A DNA stretch of 64,000 bases from Xestospongia bergquistia (taxonomy: Eukaryota; Porifera; Demospongiae; Haplosclerida; Petrosiidae). The stretch lies in contig OZ014411.1 in the NCBI GenBank assembly GCA_963965975.1, forward strand, positions 1,969,001 to 2,033,000, written 5' to 3'. Shown piece by piece: positions 11,770 through 24,164 of the stretch (positions within the stretch are counted from its first letter, which is position 1; each line of letters begins with the position of its first letter). The notes under the pieces are model-generated. The model was not told where the DNA came from. It ran no database searches and saw nothing but the letters and a program-made list of their open reading frames with translations. The position numbers were made by a program, and so were the translations under genes.

Positions 11770-13839
11770 TACTAACAATACTTAAGAGACTCTATTTCTT
11801 AAGGAACGAATTGGGCACTTTTGCTCATCTGTCCATTGCAAGTAATCTAAAATATCTAATCTATTCAGTTTCTAGGGCGTGTCCGTAATATTGATAAATA
11901 GATATACGGTCATAACTTATAGTACATTCTACCCTGATTAAATGTGATTAATAAAAATGATTAATAGTTCCAGTAACAGCTATATTTTACAATATATGAT
12001 TTTATTGGACAGACCAGCTCCTGGAATGTTGCTACAGCGAGCTAGGGTGACTGAAATCTAGTCAGTGATGCATGAATCCAAGTAGATATGAAAAATGTAT
12101 GGTTTCCAAGATTGGAAGATTAGCAATAGGGAAATACCGTCAGTAGATGCCATGTGGCAACTATATGGTTACTGATGATCAAAGACATCCTGAGCTTAAT
12201 GCAGATTGTATCAATGCATTCAGATAATTTTTACAGTCTAGTTCATATTCACACCAATAAGTGATATGTGTTAGCACATATTTAATTGGTAAAATTATAG
12301 CTTACACACAGACACATGTATATTTATAAACAATGTACATAGATATGTATATAGTGACTGTTGTTACTGTATATTGCTGTGATTATTGTACTATCAGTAA
12401 ATGTCTTAGTAAAGGAAATAGATAAAATTAATTATGACTAAAGATTATTGTACAAATATTAAAATTGTACTTTTTAAAGACTTTTTTACATAAAAAGAAT
12501 AAGAATCAGATTTTCAGGGTTTTAAAAATGTACATTACCATATAAAAATTTAACATTAAATCATTGCATATGAAAAATAAATTCCAAAACAATAACAACT
12601 AATAAGAGCTTGTTTATTTTGAGAAGAACCCTATAAAAAGTTTAAAAAATGCATGATGTATATATCTGTATCTATTTCTATAATATGTATGTATGTATGT
12701 AAATATAGGACATGGTCAAATTCAATTAAACATTTTTAGATAAGCCTCTATATTTTTTGAAACTTTATTAATACAAACTTATATCATATATTGAGCTTTA
12801 ACTAAAATCAAATTATAATTGTGCAAAAAGTTACAAACATTTCTTTTTGATGCTATAAATCATCTGTTATTAAAAATGGAATAATTCTGCTTTCTCAATG
12901 CTATAGTGCTTGCAGTAAAATAATATTAAATTCATTGATTGCAATATGCATTGTTGGTCAATGAGTAAATATGGTGTTATACTTCATTGTCACACTTACT
13001 ATTTTCATATAACAATACAATACAATGAACATGCCCAATATTATATATACATTTATTTAATACATAACTTATTAGGTCTGTTCTTGCAAAGCTATCTAAT
13101 GACTCTCTGCTAATAATTGTCTTATATCTTTGATAACAATTGCATAAGAAGCTGACAAAATGTTTATCTTAAGATATACTATTTTTAAGTATCAGAAGAA
13201 CTATAGTATTTTATAAATCAAATATACAAATATAATTGTAAGTATTAAAGGGTCTTTAACAGAATTACCAAACAATATAATATTGTTCCAAAGATGCTAT
13301 AGCTATAGTTTTACACTAACATCTTATACACTTCAACATTTATAATGCCTAAATTATTTGGGAACATATTACTATAATTATAAAGGTATGTTTATAACAA
13401 TATAAGGAAAGGAACAAGTCGCATGACTTTAACTATGCTTGCTGACTTATGTATATACTATAGCAACCCAATTAACCGGTCTCTTCAATTATGACTGGTA
13501 TATATAAACCTCATTGTAATGTTTAGATTTATCACATTTTGTACAATAGTCACTCAAGCAAGCTTATCTTCAATGTATACTTTACTAGGCAGTCAATAAA
13601 AAAATGATCTAATTGGACAATACTAGACTAAACATTAACGACACAATATGTTATATGAAGCAAAATGCATGGCTATACTTGTGTTGCTATATATTATAAA
13701 TATATGTATTGTGTGTTGCTTCATATATACCTTTCCTAACTAATACTTACTATTAATAAGAACGAATTAAATATCGATCTATTCTATACAACATAATATA
13801 TGAAGTTAAAGACATTGATCTTATTGCTTTTACTTACTT
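11770..13839. other. Intergenic region between kinase and microprotein gene
   Basis: AT-rich and matched by 36951-39008 in copy B. A plus-strand stretch at ~12,090-12,235 with a short frame (includes TDDQRHPEL) also occurs at ~25,470-25,620 and ~37,270-37,420, so it is an older repeat inside the block. The frame is broken by stops in two of the copies, and I do not recognise it. A GTAT-type microsatellite lies at ~12,690. Confidence 0.45.
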
Positions 13840-14726
13840 TTATAATGGTTTTGGTTTGTTGTCTTGCCACAATTTCATTAAAGCTATATTAACATTAAAA
13901 ATATAATCTAATAATATATAATATATTAAATGTATCATTAATTGTCTATATCGTTTGAAATGTTAATGCTCAATGCTGACAAAATATAGTAGCACTAGTT
14001 TTGGACCAACCACAACAGACACTTACTTGGTCCACAGAAATATATAATAACTACAACAAAGACAAAAAGAAGAATGAGAGTTCCTGATGACATTGTATTT
14101 TGTACTAAAAGATAAAAAAATAATTATCATAGACTTATAGGTCATAGGTTTATTCACATTATCATTAATTTTATCATACTTTTTTGACCCTGTTGAATAC
14201 TCCCATAACCTCCAATAGATACATTGGACATGTATTGACCTGTGTTTCCTCTATGTCTTACATCATCATTTTCTATAATGAAAAATAAACTGAGTCATAA
14301 ATATAGCTATGAAATAACATGTACATGGATATATATATACATAGAAGCCTAATACTTCAACTAGTATAGTAGACAATGATTATATAATACTTTCTAGATA
14401 ATTTGTTTAACTAGCCATATTTAACCAAGATAGCATATGTCTATTAATTCTATATAAGTATATAAAAGAATTGATATAGAAAAATGTTTTTAAGTTTTAA
14501 AAAATATGAACTGAGGGAACTTTATTTTAATTTCAAAAGTATGAGCATCAAACTATATACTACACTTGAATTAGCTTTGTCAAACAATCCAGTATATCTA
14601 GTAATTAAGTATAGCAGTCCTACCATAGGTGGTCAATAGATTAGCTGACGAGTAATAATCATATTATGTATTTAAAAAGTTATAGATACTGAGTAGATTA
14701 CTAGTAATAAACGTACCTTCGTCCAT
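13840..14726 (-). CDS. Single-pass membrane microprotein A1 (74 aa)
   Basis: Four exons with consistent phases: 14717-14726 (ATG GAC GAA G), 14180-14272, 14027-14104, 13840-13883; 225 nt, 74 aa. Exon 2 encodes a polar region with GNTGQYMSNVS and ending in SIQQGQ. Exon 3 encodes one hydrophobic segment (SSGTLILLFVFVVVIIYF). Exon 4 encodes a short basic tail (LMKLWQDNKPKPL) and the stop. No signal peptide is seen, so the polar N-terminus may be cytosolic or outside; topology is not settled. Copy B keeps the same structure (39009-39893). I do not recognise the family outside this window. Its exons 1 and 2 have counterparts in the neighbouring Roc-COR GTPase, which suggests a shared partner or a regulatory relation. 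Introns are all phase 1. Confidence 0.7.
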
Positions 14727-14762
14727 TGTGTCATATAGATGTGATTGAACAAGGTCCTCCTA
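14717..14762 (-). promoter_or_regulatory. Conserved leader element with start codon (1 of 8)
   Basis: On the minus strand GAGGACCTTGTTCAATCACA begins a 36 nt stretch that ends in ACACAATG, followed by a splice donor within 10-13 nt of the ATG. The same element stands at 19838, 23950, 29327, 39884, 45222, 51796 (degenerate) and 55191. Before the GTPase genes it is 35 nt, so it does not keep frame and is best read as 5' untranslated sequence. An AG often stands directly before GAGGACC, so it may be preceded by a further exon. Confidence 0.6.
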
Positions 14763-15576
14763 TAAAAGTTAAAATTATAAATTGGGCGAGCCTGAGCGAG
14801 CACAACCTTTGTGGTCGACAGTCATTCCGTATATCGAATTAAACGAGATATTATACCTGTTCTTAATAAAATTTAAGGTAGAAAGGCAAGGCTTGCAAAT
14901 GAGTACAATTTTGAATACAAACAATGAGTGTATACAAACAAAAGAAGATAGACTTGCAAGACAAAGACAGACACCAATCATTAGTCGCAGGGAGTGAGAT
15001 ATGAAACTAATGATAATTACTGCATGGAAACTAGCAATAATTGAAAACAACTTGGAACTTTTTATTTATACATGGAGTCATTGCATTTTGTAACTCGTTT
15101 CGATCTTTCCATCTCTATATGACATGATATTAAAGACTATGGAATGTTAACATGATTTAAAAATTCCAAAGATGTTTTCACCAGAAAACAATATGATCAA
15201 AATCATTCAATTATTATATGTAATCGTCTTCATTGATCACTTGTATTTGTAAAAAATTACAAAGTAATACAATGTAACATTTTTACAACTTGTTTAAGAC
15301 TTACATGTATACAATACCATGTTGCTCATGCTCACCAACTACATTTTTCTAGTTATTAACAATTGTTAGTAGACTTCAAATTTTTTGAACAGAAATGGAC
15401 ATCGTGGCATTGTTTTATTAAAAGATCATCTTCAAATGATATAGATTATGTATGCATTGACTTTCAAATTGACTTCTCTTCATTGTTTCAGCTAAAACGT
15501 TATGTCAACAAACTAAAATATGATCAATTAATTTGTATAAGATCATCACTCTTAAAATACTCGATATGAAAAAAAA
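14763..15576. other. Intergenic region upstream of microprotein A1
   Basis: AT-rich and matched in copy B (39,930-40,761). A plus-strand open frame near 15363-15569 is conserved between copies only as far as the whole block is conserved, and it overlaps the end of the GTPase gene on the other strand. A diverged version of 15,430-15,520 recurs at ~29,480-29,570, an older repeat. No gene supported. Confidence 0.45.
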
Positions 15577-18329
15577 TTAATACACATATTTCAGGTCTTT
15601 TATAAATGGCAAGAAAAAGTACCTATGAAAAAATGAAAAAAACTTAATTGAACAAATTATATTAATTATGGAGAGCATGCAACAGACTTATAAAGGGCCA
15701 AGTATATAGCCATCATAGACAAATTATTTCATTTAATTTACTGAAAGAGCATAACTTACAATATTAAAGCAACAGTTACCACTATGACTGACATTATTGA
15801 TATAGCACACCACCAATCACCAACACAAATGTTTATATGACAATTACAATCTAAAAATAAAAAGACCTTATATTCTTATGTTATCAACTTTAAAAAATAC
15901 ATACTTCGTTCACCCTGTTGAATATTTGCATGATTTTTAGCAATATTATCATTCATATTTTGAGCTGTAGTATCTCTAGATTCATTGGATTCTATAAAGG
16001 TAAAGAATAAATAGTTTTATTTGCTAAATATTGCTAGCACAGTTTAAACAGTAAATGGTATGTATTGTGAGAACATTTCCATGTAAACATGTGTGTAGAT
16101 CCTACCTTGAGTTGAAACTGCATGAACTTGCTTAGTAGTACCAGATGAATCTTCAACTTCCTTGTCAATCTATGAATAAATACATAACACTACTAATTAT
16201 AAGATATTATGTGTTACATACCTGTTCATGTTTTATCCTTCCTTTAAACCAAACTGCTTCTTCAGCAGTAGGGCTACGAAATGCCCATTTTCTCTCACAA
16301 CGGACCCGTATGTTAGATGAATTTATGTAATTGACAACAAGATAGTGACGATCAGTTTTTTCAGGACATTCTTTGCATACATACTTAAACTCCCAGCTAA
16401 TAGAAACTGGCTGAAATGACTTGTCAAGAAAATCTTTACTAACTGTAAGAACATCATAAACTTGTTTTACACAGACTTCTAAAACAGTCAACAAATTCTG
16501 GCATACATCATTAATAGGTAATTTAGCATTGTCTTCTTTATCGTATCGTAACACATCAATTTGTATAGCAGAGTGGAGATCAATGAGAATAATACGATCA
16601 ATAGCTTGCTCGCCGCCATATGTAAAGATGACATGATCACGATAAATTCCATCATCGAACATCAACTCACAAAGTGGTTGACTTGCAAAAGACGTAACAA
16701 AACGAGTGAAGAAACCTGGAGGTACAAATTTAGTGCTAAAGGTGATGTGAAGAGGAGAAGCTCGTAGAAAATAATCTTTAGGAGCTTTAGAAGAATCTTC
16801 TTTGAATGACTTTAGCACTGCTGGTAGAAAATAATTCTTCATAGGCCGATTGAAAAATTGCTCAGGAATACATTTGACATTAGTACATTCAACAGCAAGG
16901 TGCAAACTAACTAAAAGATTAATAATGGCTTCTGGTTTCAAGTCAGCAGTCTCACATTCTTTCCAAATTGACATATAAAGTGGCTCTAATAAAATGCCTT
17001 TAGCGTGTAGCAAATCCCACATCTTTCTTATTTCACCAGTAGCATCTCCCACATCTAATGTGAATACTTTTCCAAGTGTCTCCACAAACCATTTAGGTTT
17101 GATAATAACCTTGTCACTCAGGCCCTCAATGTGGGGAAAGAAGAGTACAACACCCAGATCATGGTAAAAGAGGAGAGTTTTTGGGACATCATCATGTGGA
17201 ATTTTACAGTCTACTCCAATATCACAAGCTTTATCAAGATGAATGATATTTGCATCAAACAGTTGGATCACTTTACGAAAGAGAATCCAGCTAACTGGTG
17301 TTTTGACCATAAGTTTGTTACAAGTGAACTGACAAAGGATATTTCGCATTACAGAGAGATTGGGATCTTCATTTTCCCCTTCACCAGAAGTGGTGTTATC
17401 AATTATTAGGGTCTTATCAATTAGCTGAAAATATTCTTTGTCTTTATAATAAGACTCTAATTGCTCAACAACTTTCTTTCTTTTATCCTCAGTCTTTAAG
17501 ACATCACCATGTGTACCTATGCAGCATATACGAGGATACTTACAACAACCACCAAATTTGTCATATCTCATAAGATGACCATGAATGCTAGACATCCAAT
17601 TAAGCATTAGATCGAGTGTGGTCATGTTAATCTCCTCACCAGGTATTTTCTGTCCATTTTTATGCTGCACAGACTGCCATCTATTCTCTAAATCCTTTGA
17701 GGCATCAAACATGAGAAGGAACATTGTACGAGAAGTAAGAAATGCAGGAAGGATTTCAAGAAAAACAGGTTGACCACCACAATCCCAGATGTGCAGAAAG
17801 GGCTGAGGCTTCATATTTTTGAGATCTTTTAAGGATATTTCCATAGATTTTGATATGGCTCTCAAGAGGATCTCACTCACTTTTGAATTAGTTGACTGTT
17901 TAGATACAGATGAAGGATTTGTCTTTGTGATGCTAGGTACATTATAAAGTGTCGATGCAGTTACATTACTAAGGAAAGATGTGATATTAGAATGATCTAA
18001 AGCAAGTAGTTTTGCCATTTCATCTATCTCATCCTCATCGGTTACCAAAATTAACTTGTCCGTCATCTTCAAGGCTCGTAATGTACCATTGATTTCCAAA
18101 TGGTCGAACACAGCTGACTTCAGAGATAATTGTACTAGTAGTGTCAGGTTCCCAAGGTAGTTTCATTAAGGATCGCTTTAAACTGGTTTTGCCAACACCA
18201 GCAGTTCCAAGAAGCATGACACGCCCATATGCTACATCCATTTCTCCTTTTTCCAAAGCCCTCTCATAAGTATCTATTTGAGAAGCAAACTGTTATTGAT
18301 GAACTTTCAAGTATATCATAATAATTACT

Positions 18330-18800
18330 AACATAGTAATATATGTTTATAGGTCATAGGTTTATTCACATTATCATTAATTTTATCATACTTTTTTGAC
18401 CCTGTTGAATACTCCCATAACCTCCAATAGATACATTGGACATGTATTGACCTGTGTTTCCTCTATGTCTTACATCATCTTTTTCTATAATGAAAAATAA
18501 ACTGAGTCATAAATATAGCTATGAAATAACATGTACATGGATATATATACATAGAAGCCTAATACTTCAACCAGTATAGTCGACTATGATTATATAATAC
18601 TTTCCAGATAATTTGTTTAACTAGCCATATTTAACCAAGATAGCATATGTCTATTAATTCTATATAAAAATATAAAAGAATTGATATACAAAAATGTTTT
18701 TAAGTTTTAAAAAATATGAACTGAGGGAACTTTATTTTAACTTCAAAAGCATGATCATCAAACTATATACTACACTTGAATTAGCTTATGAAAGTATATC
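18330..18800. repeat. ~450 bp copy of the microprotein GQYM-exon region inserted in GTPase intron
   Basis: 18,335-18,787 closely repeats ~14,135-14,573, including the whole GQYM exon (18392-18484) with its splice sites. It is flanked by a direct repeat of roughly 40 bp (AAGTATATCATAATAATNACTAA) at ~18,310 and ~18,787. Copy B has a single such flank (~43,556) and no insert. The exon begins and ends in phase 1, so it could be spliced into the GTPase transcript without breaking its frame. Confidence 0.8.
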
Positions 18801-18949
18801 ATAATAATCACTAATATTATAATATATGTTTCTCAGTTGCTTTGCTATTAGTACACATTGTGTACACAAGACTTAGTTTCATGTTCTATAGTAACTTACA
18901 AGTTCAGAAAAATTAATGCATTTGAAGTTCATAATTATTTTATTTCCTA

Positions 18950-19325
18950 GTATCAGTAAATTAAATCCAACATCAATAATGTAATATGTGCACATTATCA
19001 CATAACTATTAATAGAATTGGTGGTTTTAGTAAACAAAGAAATATTGACATGATAAAAGAATACTCTAATAATGCTGTCTGGTACAGTGGGTACGTACAG
19101 GTATAATATTGTATAATGGACTAATTGTTAACCATGTACACAAGATTTAGTATCAGTAAATTAAATCCAACATGAATAATTGATTGTTTGCTCATTATTA
19201 CACTACTAATAACAATATTGGGTGATTCAACAAAAAAAGAAGCATTAATACAACAAAAGAACACTCTAATAATGCTAATGGTACAGTGGGAAAGTACAGG
19301 TATAAAATGTAAAATGGACCACCAG
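18950..19325. repeat. Two ~175 bp tandem repeats
   Basis: Units of about 175 bp at ~18,950-19,118 and ~19,150-19,322 begin TAGTATCAGTAAATTAAATC and contain ACTCTAATAATGCT and GGTACAGTGGG. They are matched at ~43,700-44,060 in copy B and, more diverged, at ~48,690-48,850. Open frames on both strands here are repeat shadows. Confidence 0.65.
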
Positions 19326-19847
19326 CATATCCATAGTAAGTGGATGTGTTTCTTATTATTAATCATAAACTAGATTTCACGCTGTGAAGCAATATATTAT
19401 ATTATTTCTTATTTCATCTCGAGAGAGTTACATCAATTTTGTATTGCAGACACACGCACACACATGTACATATATATATATATAGTGTATATTTGTAAGG
19501 CAGTAAAAAATATTTTAAACTGATCACACCCACTAACATTTATTTATACTAATGTATTGACTTCCTGCCAGATAATCCTATTTGCTTTTATCATGGGACC
19601 CTTCCTCTCATTGTAAAGGATCAGTAACACCAGATTATAGAGCAGCATTTTAAAAATAATATGATCATCAAACTACATAGCTTTACACACAATCCAGAAA
19701 CGCCTGATTGTAGTATATATAAGCACATGACAATTGGGAATATGAATTAGGTAACTGAAAATTAACTGTAGGTCTCATTATGAATTTACAAAATTATATA
19801 TACTAACTTAATTGAGCATTATTCTATTGTGACTCACCCATCTCCAT

Positions 19848-21644
19848 TGTGTCAGATACATATGGTGGACAAGGTCCTCCTACAAACGTCACGATACTAT
19901 ATAATATTAATATTTAATTTATTAAGAATTATTAAAAGCAAACTATTAATATCGCCTTAGCATTAGAACGAAAGAGAGACAACGCTGCACATTACGTTAA
20001 ATGCTAAAATCTTTAACTGTTGTATGCATCACCGCTCGCTATAAACGTCATTATACTAACACTAATTAAATATTGATGTTATAATTGACCAAGAATATAT
20101 TATAAGCAAAAACTTCATGTAATTCTGATTATAAGAACATTTAAAGATGTTGATTTTATTATCTGTTTACCTTATAGGAAATTAAAATTATATAGAAATG
20201 AATTATTCAGTTTATAATATGATATGAAATTTGACAAACATGGTGTAGAATTTTGAATAATTAGTTGTAGTCCGCACAATCGTATTCATCATTAACTGTG
20301 GAATACTATTAATAATAATTAAGATATTTAAGATATACACTCAACAACTAAACAAATGTCTGACATATTACATTATACTGACAAGTTATTATATCTGTAC
20401 TTATGATGTATTTATCAATAACTATACAAATTGATACAATAATGAAGTTATGATATGTACATGTCACGAGTATCCATATGCATGGTGAAAAGGATTTATG
20501 TCAGTTGAACAAACTTTATTGACTATATCATTATATACAGTGTTTGGAAGGATGTATGTTTATTCATTATAAAACTTTAATAGAAAATAACTGTCCTAAA
20601 ACTGTATAAATAATAAAAGAAATAGTTAATTTTTAAAAACATTTACAAAATTTAATAACCTGACTGTCTTTAATTCAGGTCCCTCATTTACAACTTATAA
20701 GCCTTGAAATATTAAAATCATCATAAGCCTTGTCTTTATCATCTTCATCTGACTGAGATATAACTCAACCCATAATCATCCCTTCCCCCTAGCTACATAA
20801 AACACCTTATAAAACCCTGACAAGGTAACTATAAAAATAGAATCAGATTTTCATTATTTTAAGACTACTACCTAATCATACAAAACAAAAGAAACAATAG
20901 AAATTCAGAAACAATAATACTAAATCAAATATAAGGGAGCTTGTTCAAGTTCTTTGAGTAACCTATATAAAAAGAATGTTATGAATATATATATATAAGA
21001 CATACAATTAAAATTAAAAAGTAGACCTATAATGATTCTTTTAAATTTAAGTAAATTGATATAATAAATACTACTACTTATATATAATTATTATATTTAA
21101 GGAAAATACATGTGCCAATATGTGTTCAGTTAATAAATTCAAATTTATTTCATATATTGGGTATATTTGTCTTACGTTAACAAAAATCAAAATGACTTAT
21201 AGCAGAAGCTCATACTCTTACAAAGAAGGCTAGGAAGAATGTGCAATTGTAATAGAAAAACCATAGTAGTCTGCTCATGACCATATTTGGAAGCATAAGT
21301 ACTCAAGAAAATTGCTATGTTTTGTGTTTTGGCTTGATGCTGCAATACATAGTTACATGCTTCTTATAAGATCTACCTTTCTGAGGATATAGGTTCCTGG
21401 TTATAGTTATAAGCATTTTTTAAAATTATTTATTTTATGACAAAGCATGTCTTGAGATTCATTTATATACTATAAATCAAGTAATATTTCTCAATGCTTA
21501 AGATTAGTATAATAATACCCATACTGCTTAGAGAAAAATTCATTGGTTTCAATAGACACCATGCAGTAATCAATAAGCAATAGTTAATTTAGTATGTACA
21601 CTTGATAGTTTCATATAATGCTATACAATAACATAAAAATATAT

Positions 21645-21681
<37 letters not shown>

Positions 21682-22576
21682 ATATATATATATACACCAT
21701 ACTTCCTTGAATATAGGTCTCCTCCAAATAGAGGCCTATTCTCAAATTAAGGCCTGGGCAATCTAAACCAAATAGTAAATTGAGGCCTCTTCTAAAAAAT
21801 TGAGGCTTACTGACCTCACCCTACACACATCTATAGCTTAGCGAACATCTGTTGCTCCCTTTTGTTATGCTTCAAAACGTAAAAGTGCAATTCTTTCTTT
21901 GTTTAATTCATAACTACAGCTATTGACTATCTAATGATATAGCCCAGCAAGCTACTAAGTGCAATTTTGTTGTGAGCATAGTTATACCAATGATTGATGC
22001 AAGAATAAAGGCCTCCCTTGTTTTAACTCATTCCTCTTTAGAGGTTGGTCAAAAATCTTAAAAAAGAAGTGGAGACCAAAGCCTCCATTTTGGGAAATAT
22101 GGTATTCAGATAAATAGATAAAATATGGCTCAAAACAGCCTGGCCTGCCTGCTCAGAATTGTCACACACATCTGTAGTAACATTTACATAGGAAGCTAAC
22201 AAAATGCTAACCATATGACACATTTCATATAGATATATAAAAACCACAAGGTTGATAAATAAACTATGTGCAATAGGAAAGATTAGTCATCATTGCAGAC
22301 AACATGTATGTGTACATACACATACTAATTAATTACAAAGCTTAACATGCAGGTAAAAAGAAGGAATCTAACTTCACAAAGTTAAAGACTAAATGACTTA
22401 TCATAAAATATTAAAAATAGAATAAAATATATGAAGTTGCATTCCAATATATGATGCATAATGCACTTTACTTACTAATTAGTATAAGAAAAATTGAACA
22501 CCCTCTAGACACATCAAATGAATTTATTCAAATTATCCAAGTTATTTTTTTCACTTACTTTTTTCAAGGTATTCCT
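19848..22576. other. Non-coding stretch with repeats, copy A
   Basis: AT-rich sequence matched by 45,232-46,600 and again by 51,800-53,300 in copy B. It contains an AT microsatellite at ~21,650-21,695, followed by the MITE at 21,697-22,103. No exon with plausible phase was found. Confidence 0.45.
21697..22103. mobile_element. MITE with CCATAYTTCC termini, copy A
   Basis: About 407 bp from CCATACTTCCTTGAATATAG to GGGAAATATGG; the right end reversed reads CCATATTTCCCAAAATGG, giving inverted termini of ~14 bp. Relatives lie at 53,362-53,748 (same place in copy B) and, diverged, at ~47,051-47,430. It sits next to an AT microsatellite; internal sequence is rich in AGGCCT-like words and lacks a transposase. 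Confidence 0.6.
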
Positions 22577-23962
22577 TTACAGTTGCAGCTTTTTCTTTAA
22601 ATCTATTACATTATTGATATAGTGTAGCAAGTAATTATAATACAACTATAATTTATATTGCATCATTAGTTTGAAATGTAACAACAATATACTAACCTGG
22701 ACCAAAAATGTATAATATATATATAGCTAGCACTACTAATGCAATAACAATGACAAAAAGGAAAAAGACGCACATAAAACTTTCTGATGACTTTATATTT
22801 ACATCTAAAGAAACAATACACATCATATACATGTAAGTCACAGATCTGTCTCTATCACACATTATTAATTGTTTAACATACTGTTTTGACCCTGCTGAAC
22901 ATTTGCTTTTCCACTAGAAGACACATTATACATGTTTTGACCTTTGTATCCTCTCTGCCTCACTTGGTCATTTTCTATAATTTAAAAAGAAAGTGAACCA
23001 TGGATAACTAGAAGTTCAAAAGTGATATCACAGTACAGTAACTATTGATGTCAGCACTGTATGTATCTGAATAAAATGTTGTGATATCACTTTATTAAGT
23101 CTGAACATCTTGTCATCATTTTGAACTTTTGGGATATGATTGACAAGTGTGTAATTTTTATAATCTAACAAAATCACTATATCTGTATACAATTTTTTAA
23201 ATAAATTGTATGTTTAATATCTACAAACAAGATTTTCAGTAAATACATTTCCAAACAAATTAATTTAAGTATGCACAGTCTTTGTTTTCTAATTATACTA
23301 CATGAATTACAAAGAATGCTTGACTGATGTGATATGCAAAGCTGTAATAATTACATGATGGTAATTGGCTTCTAATATACACGAATATAGCTGCTGTATA
23401 AAGACCACAATTTAAGACCAGTGCTTTTTAAGGCCTGATTGCAAAATTGCATGGCTCATTTTAAATATAGTCAATTGCTTTAATAGGCTCACCACCTTAA
23501 AAAGTGTCAGCTCAATTAGTTAAAAATTAAAATATTAAACTGTTTTAATTACATCATTACTACACTATAAGACTGTTAAAAGAACGTATAGGAGTTGAAA
23601 GTACTTTGTCCTACTATTCCTTACATGACCAGTCATTCCATTCAGGCACTCATATTATATATATAATATATATATATATATATGATTTTTTTAAATACGG
23701 TTACACTTTGAAGTCAATTTGATATTATATAAAATGAAAGACAGTTGTATAGTGAAATGTCCACACTCTGTATTGTGTGATTGGTCTGCTTGGGGTACTA
23801 AAGCAGTGTTAAAAGTAGGTATGTACATATTTTTTGCTTGGCAGTCTATAGATTAAGCTAACAATTAATTGTCATTTTATGTATGCATTAACATATATTC
23901 TATATATTTTTGGGTATATATAGCTATAGAGACCTTATACGAAACTTACCTTTTTCGGCCAT
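22577..23962 (-). CDS. Single-pass membrane microprotein A2 (79 aa), copy A only
   Basis: Exons 23950-23962 (ATG GCC GAA AAA G), 22882-22974, 22697-22804, 22577-22602; 240 nt, 79 aa, all introns phase 1. Exon 2 encodes the polar module with YKGQNMYNVSSSG and ending in VQQGQN, exon 3 a long hydrophobic segment (CVFFLFVIVIALVVLAIYI), exon 4 the tail DLKKKLQL. It is a diverged paralogue of A1 and A3 with a longer membrane exon (108 versus 78 nt). No counterpart exists in copy B, where only a tail exon (47659-47696) stands at the comparable place. The leader element is present, but no AG stands directly before it, unlike the other copies. Confidence 0.65.
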
Positions 23963-24164
23963 TGTGTCAGTTACATGTGATTGAACAAGGTCCTCCCATG
24001 TATTTAAGATGTTTTGCTAACATTAATAATTATTAACAATTATTAAACAACAAAGTCAGTATTTTCAACGGAAAGCTGAAATACACCATCATTAAAATAG
24101 TTATAAGCGTATTCTATGATGCAGATCGTGACTGTTACCACATGAATTGACCTTCACAAAAATA

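Larger units (their letters stand above)
15577..19847 (-). pseudogene. Roc-COR GTPase with C-terminal membrane anchor, copy A (frameshifted)
   Basis: Exons: 19838-19847 (ATG GAG ATG G), a large exon 16222-18273, then 16106-16169, 15905-15991, 15760-15850 and 15577-15622; an extra phase-1 exon at 18392-18484 may be included. The large exon encodes a Roc GTPase domain with Walker A GTAGVGKTS, switch II WDCGGQP and CIGTHGDV in the G4 position, followed by a COR-like region (LLFYHDLGVVLFF, VIIKPKWFVETLG). The following exons carry AQNMNDN...NIQQGE and a membrane segment (CAISIMSVIVVTVALIL then YFFLPF). Roc-COR proteins are GTPase scaffolds (LRRK2, DAPK1 type). One extra C at ~18060 shifts the frame; without it the exon has exactly 683 codons and the phases agree. 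Unlike copy B no death-domain exon is present. It may be a pseudogene, an assembly error, or a truncated allele. Confidence 0.8.

Noticed and set aside
13831..13883. Alternative open reading of the microprotein tail exon (FNEIVARQQ)
   Set aside because: This reading looks better as protein but needs a phase that does not match the preceding exon; the phase-consistent reading ends in a stop in all copies.
15363..15569. 68-codon plus-strand frame, also seen at 40459-40740
   Set aside because: Conserved only as part of the duplicated block; lies next to and partly over the minus-strand end of the GTPase gene; no family pattern.
16561..17773. Several plus-strand frames opposite the Roc-COR exon
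   Set aside because: They are antisense shadows of a strong coding exon with clear Roc and COR motifs.
19121..19373. Open frames on both strands in the tandem repeats (also 43857-44109)
   Set aside because: Both follow the 175 bp repeat units and have no protein pattern.
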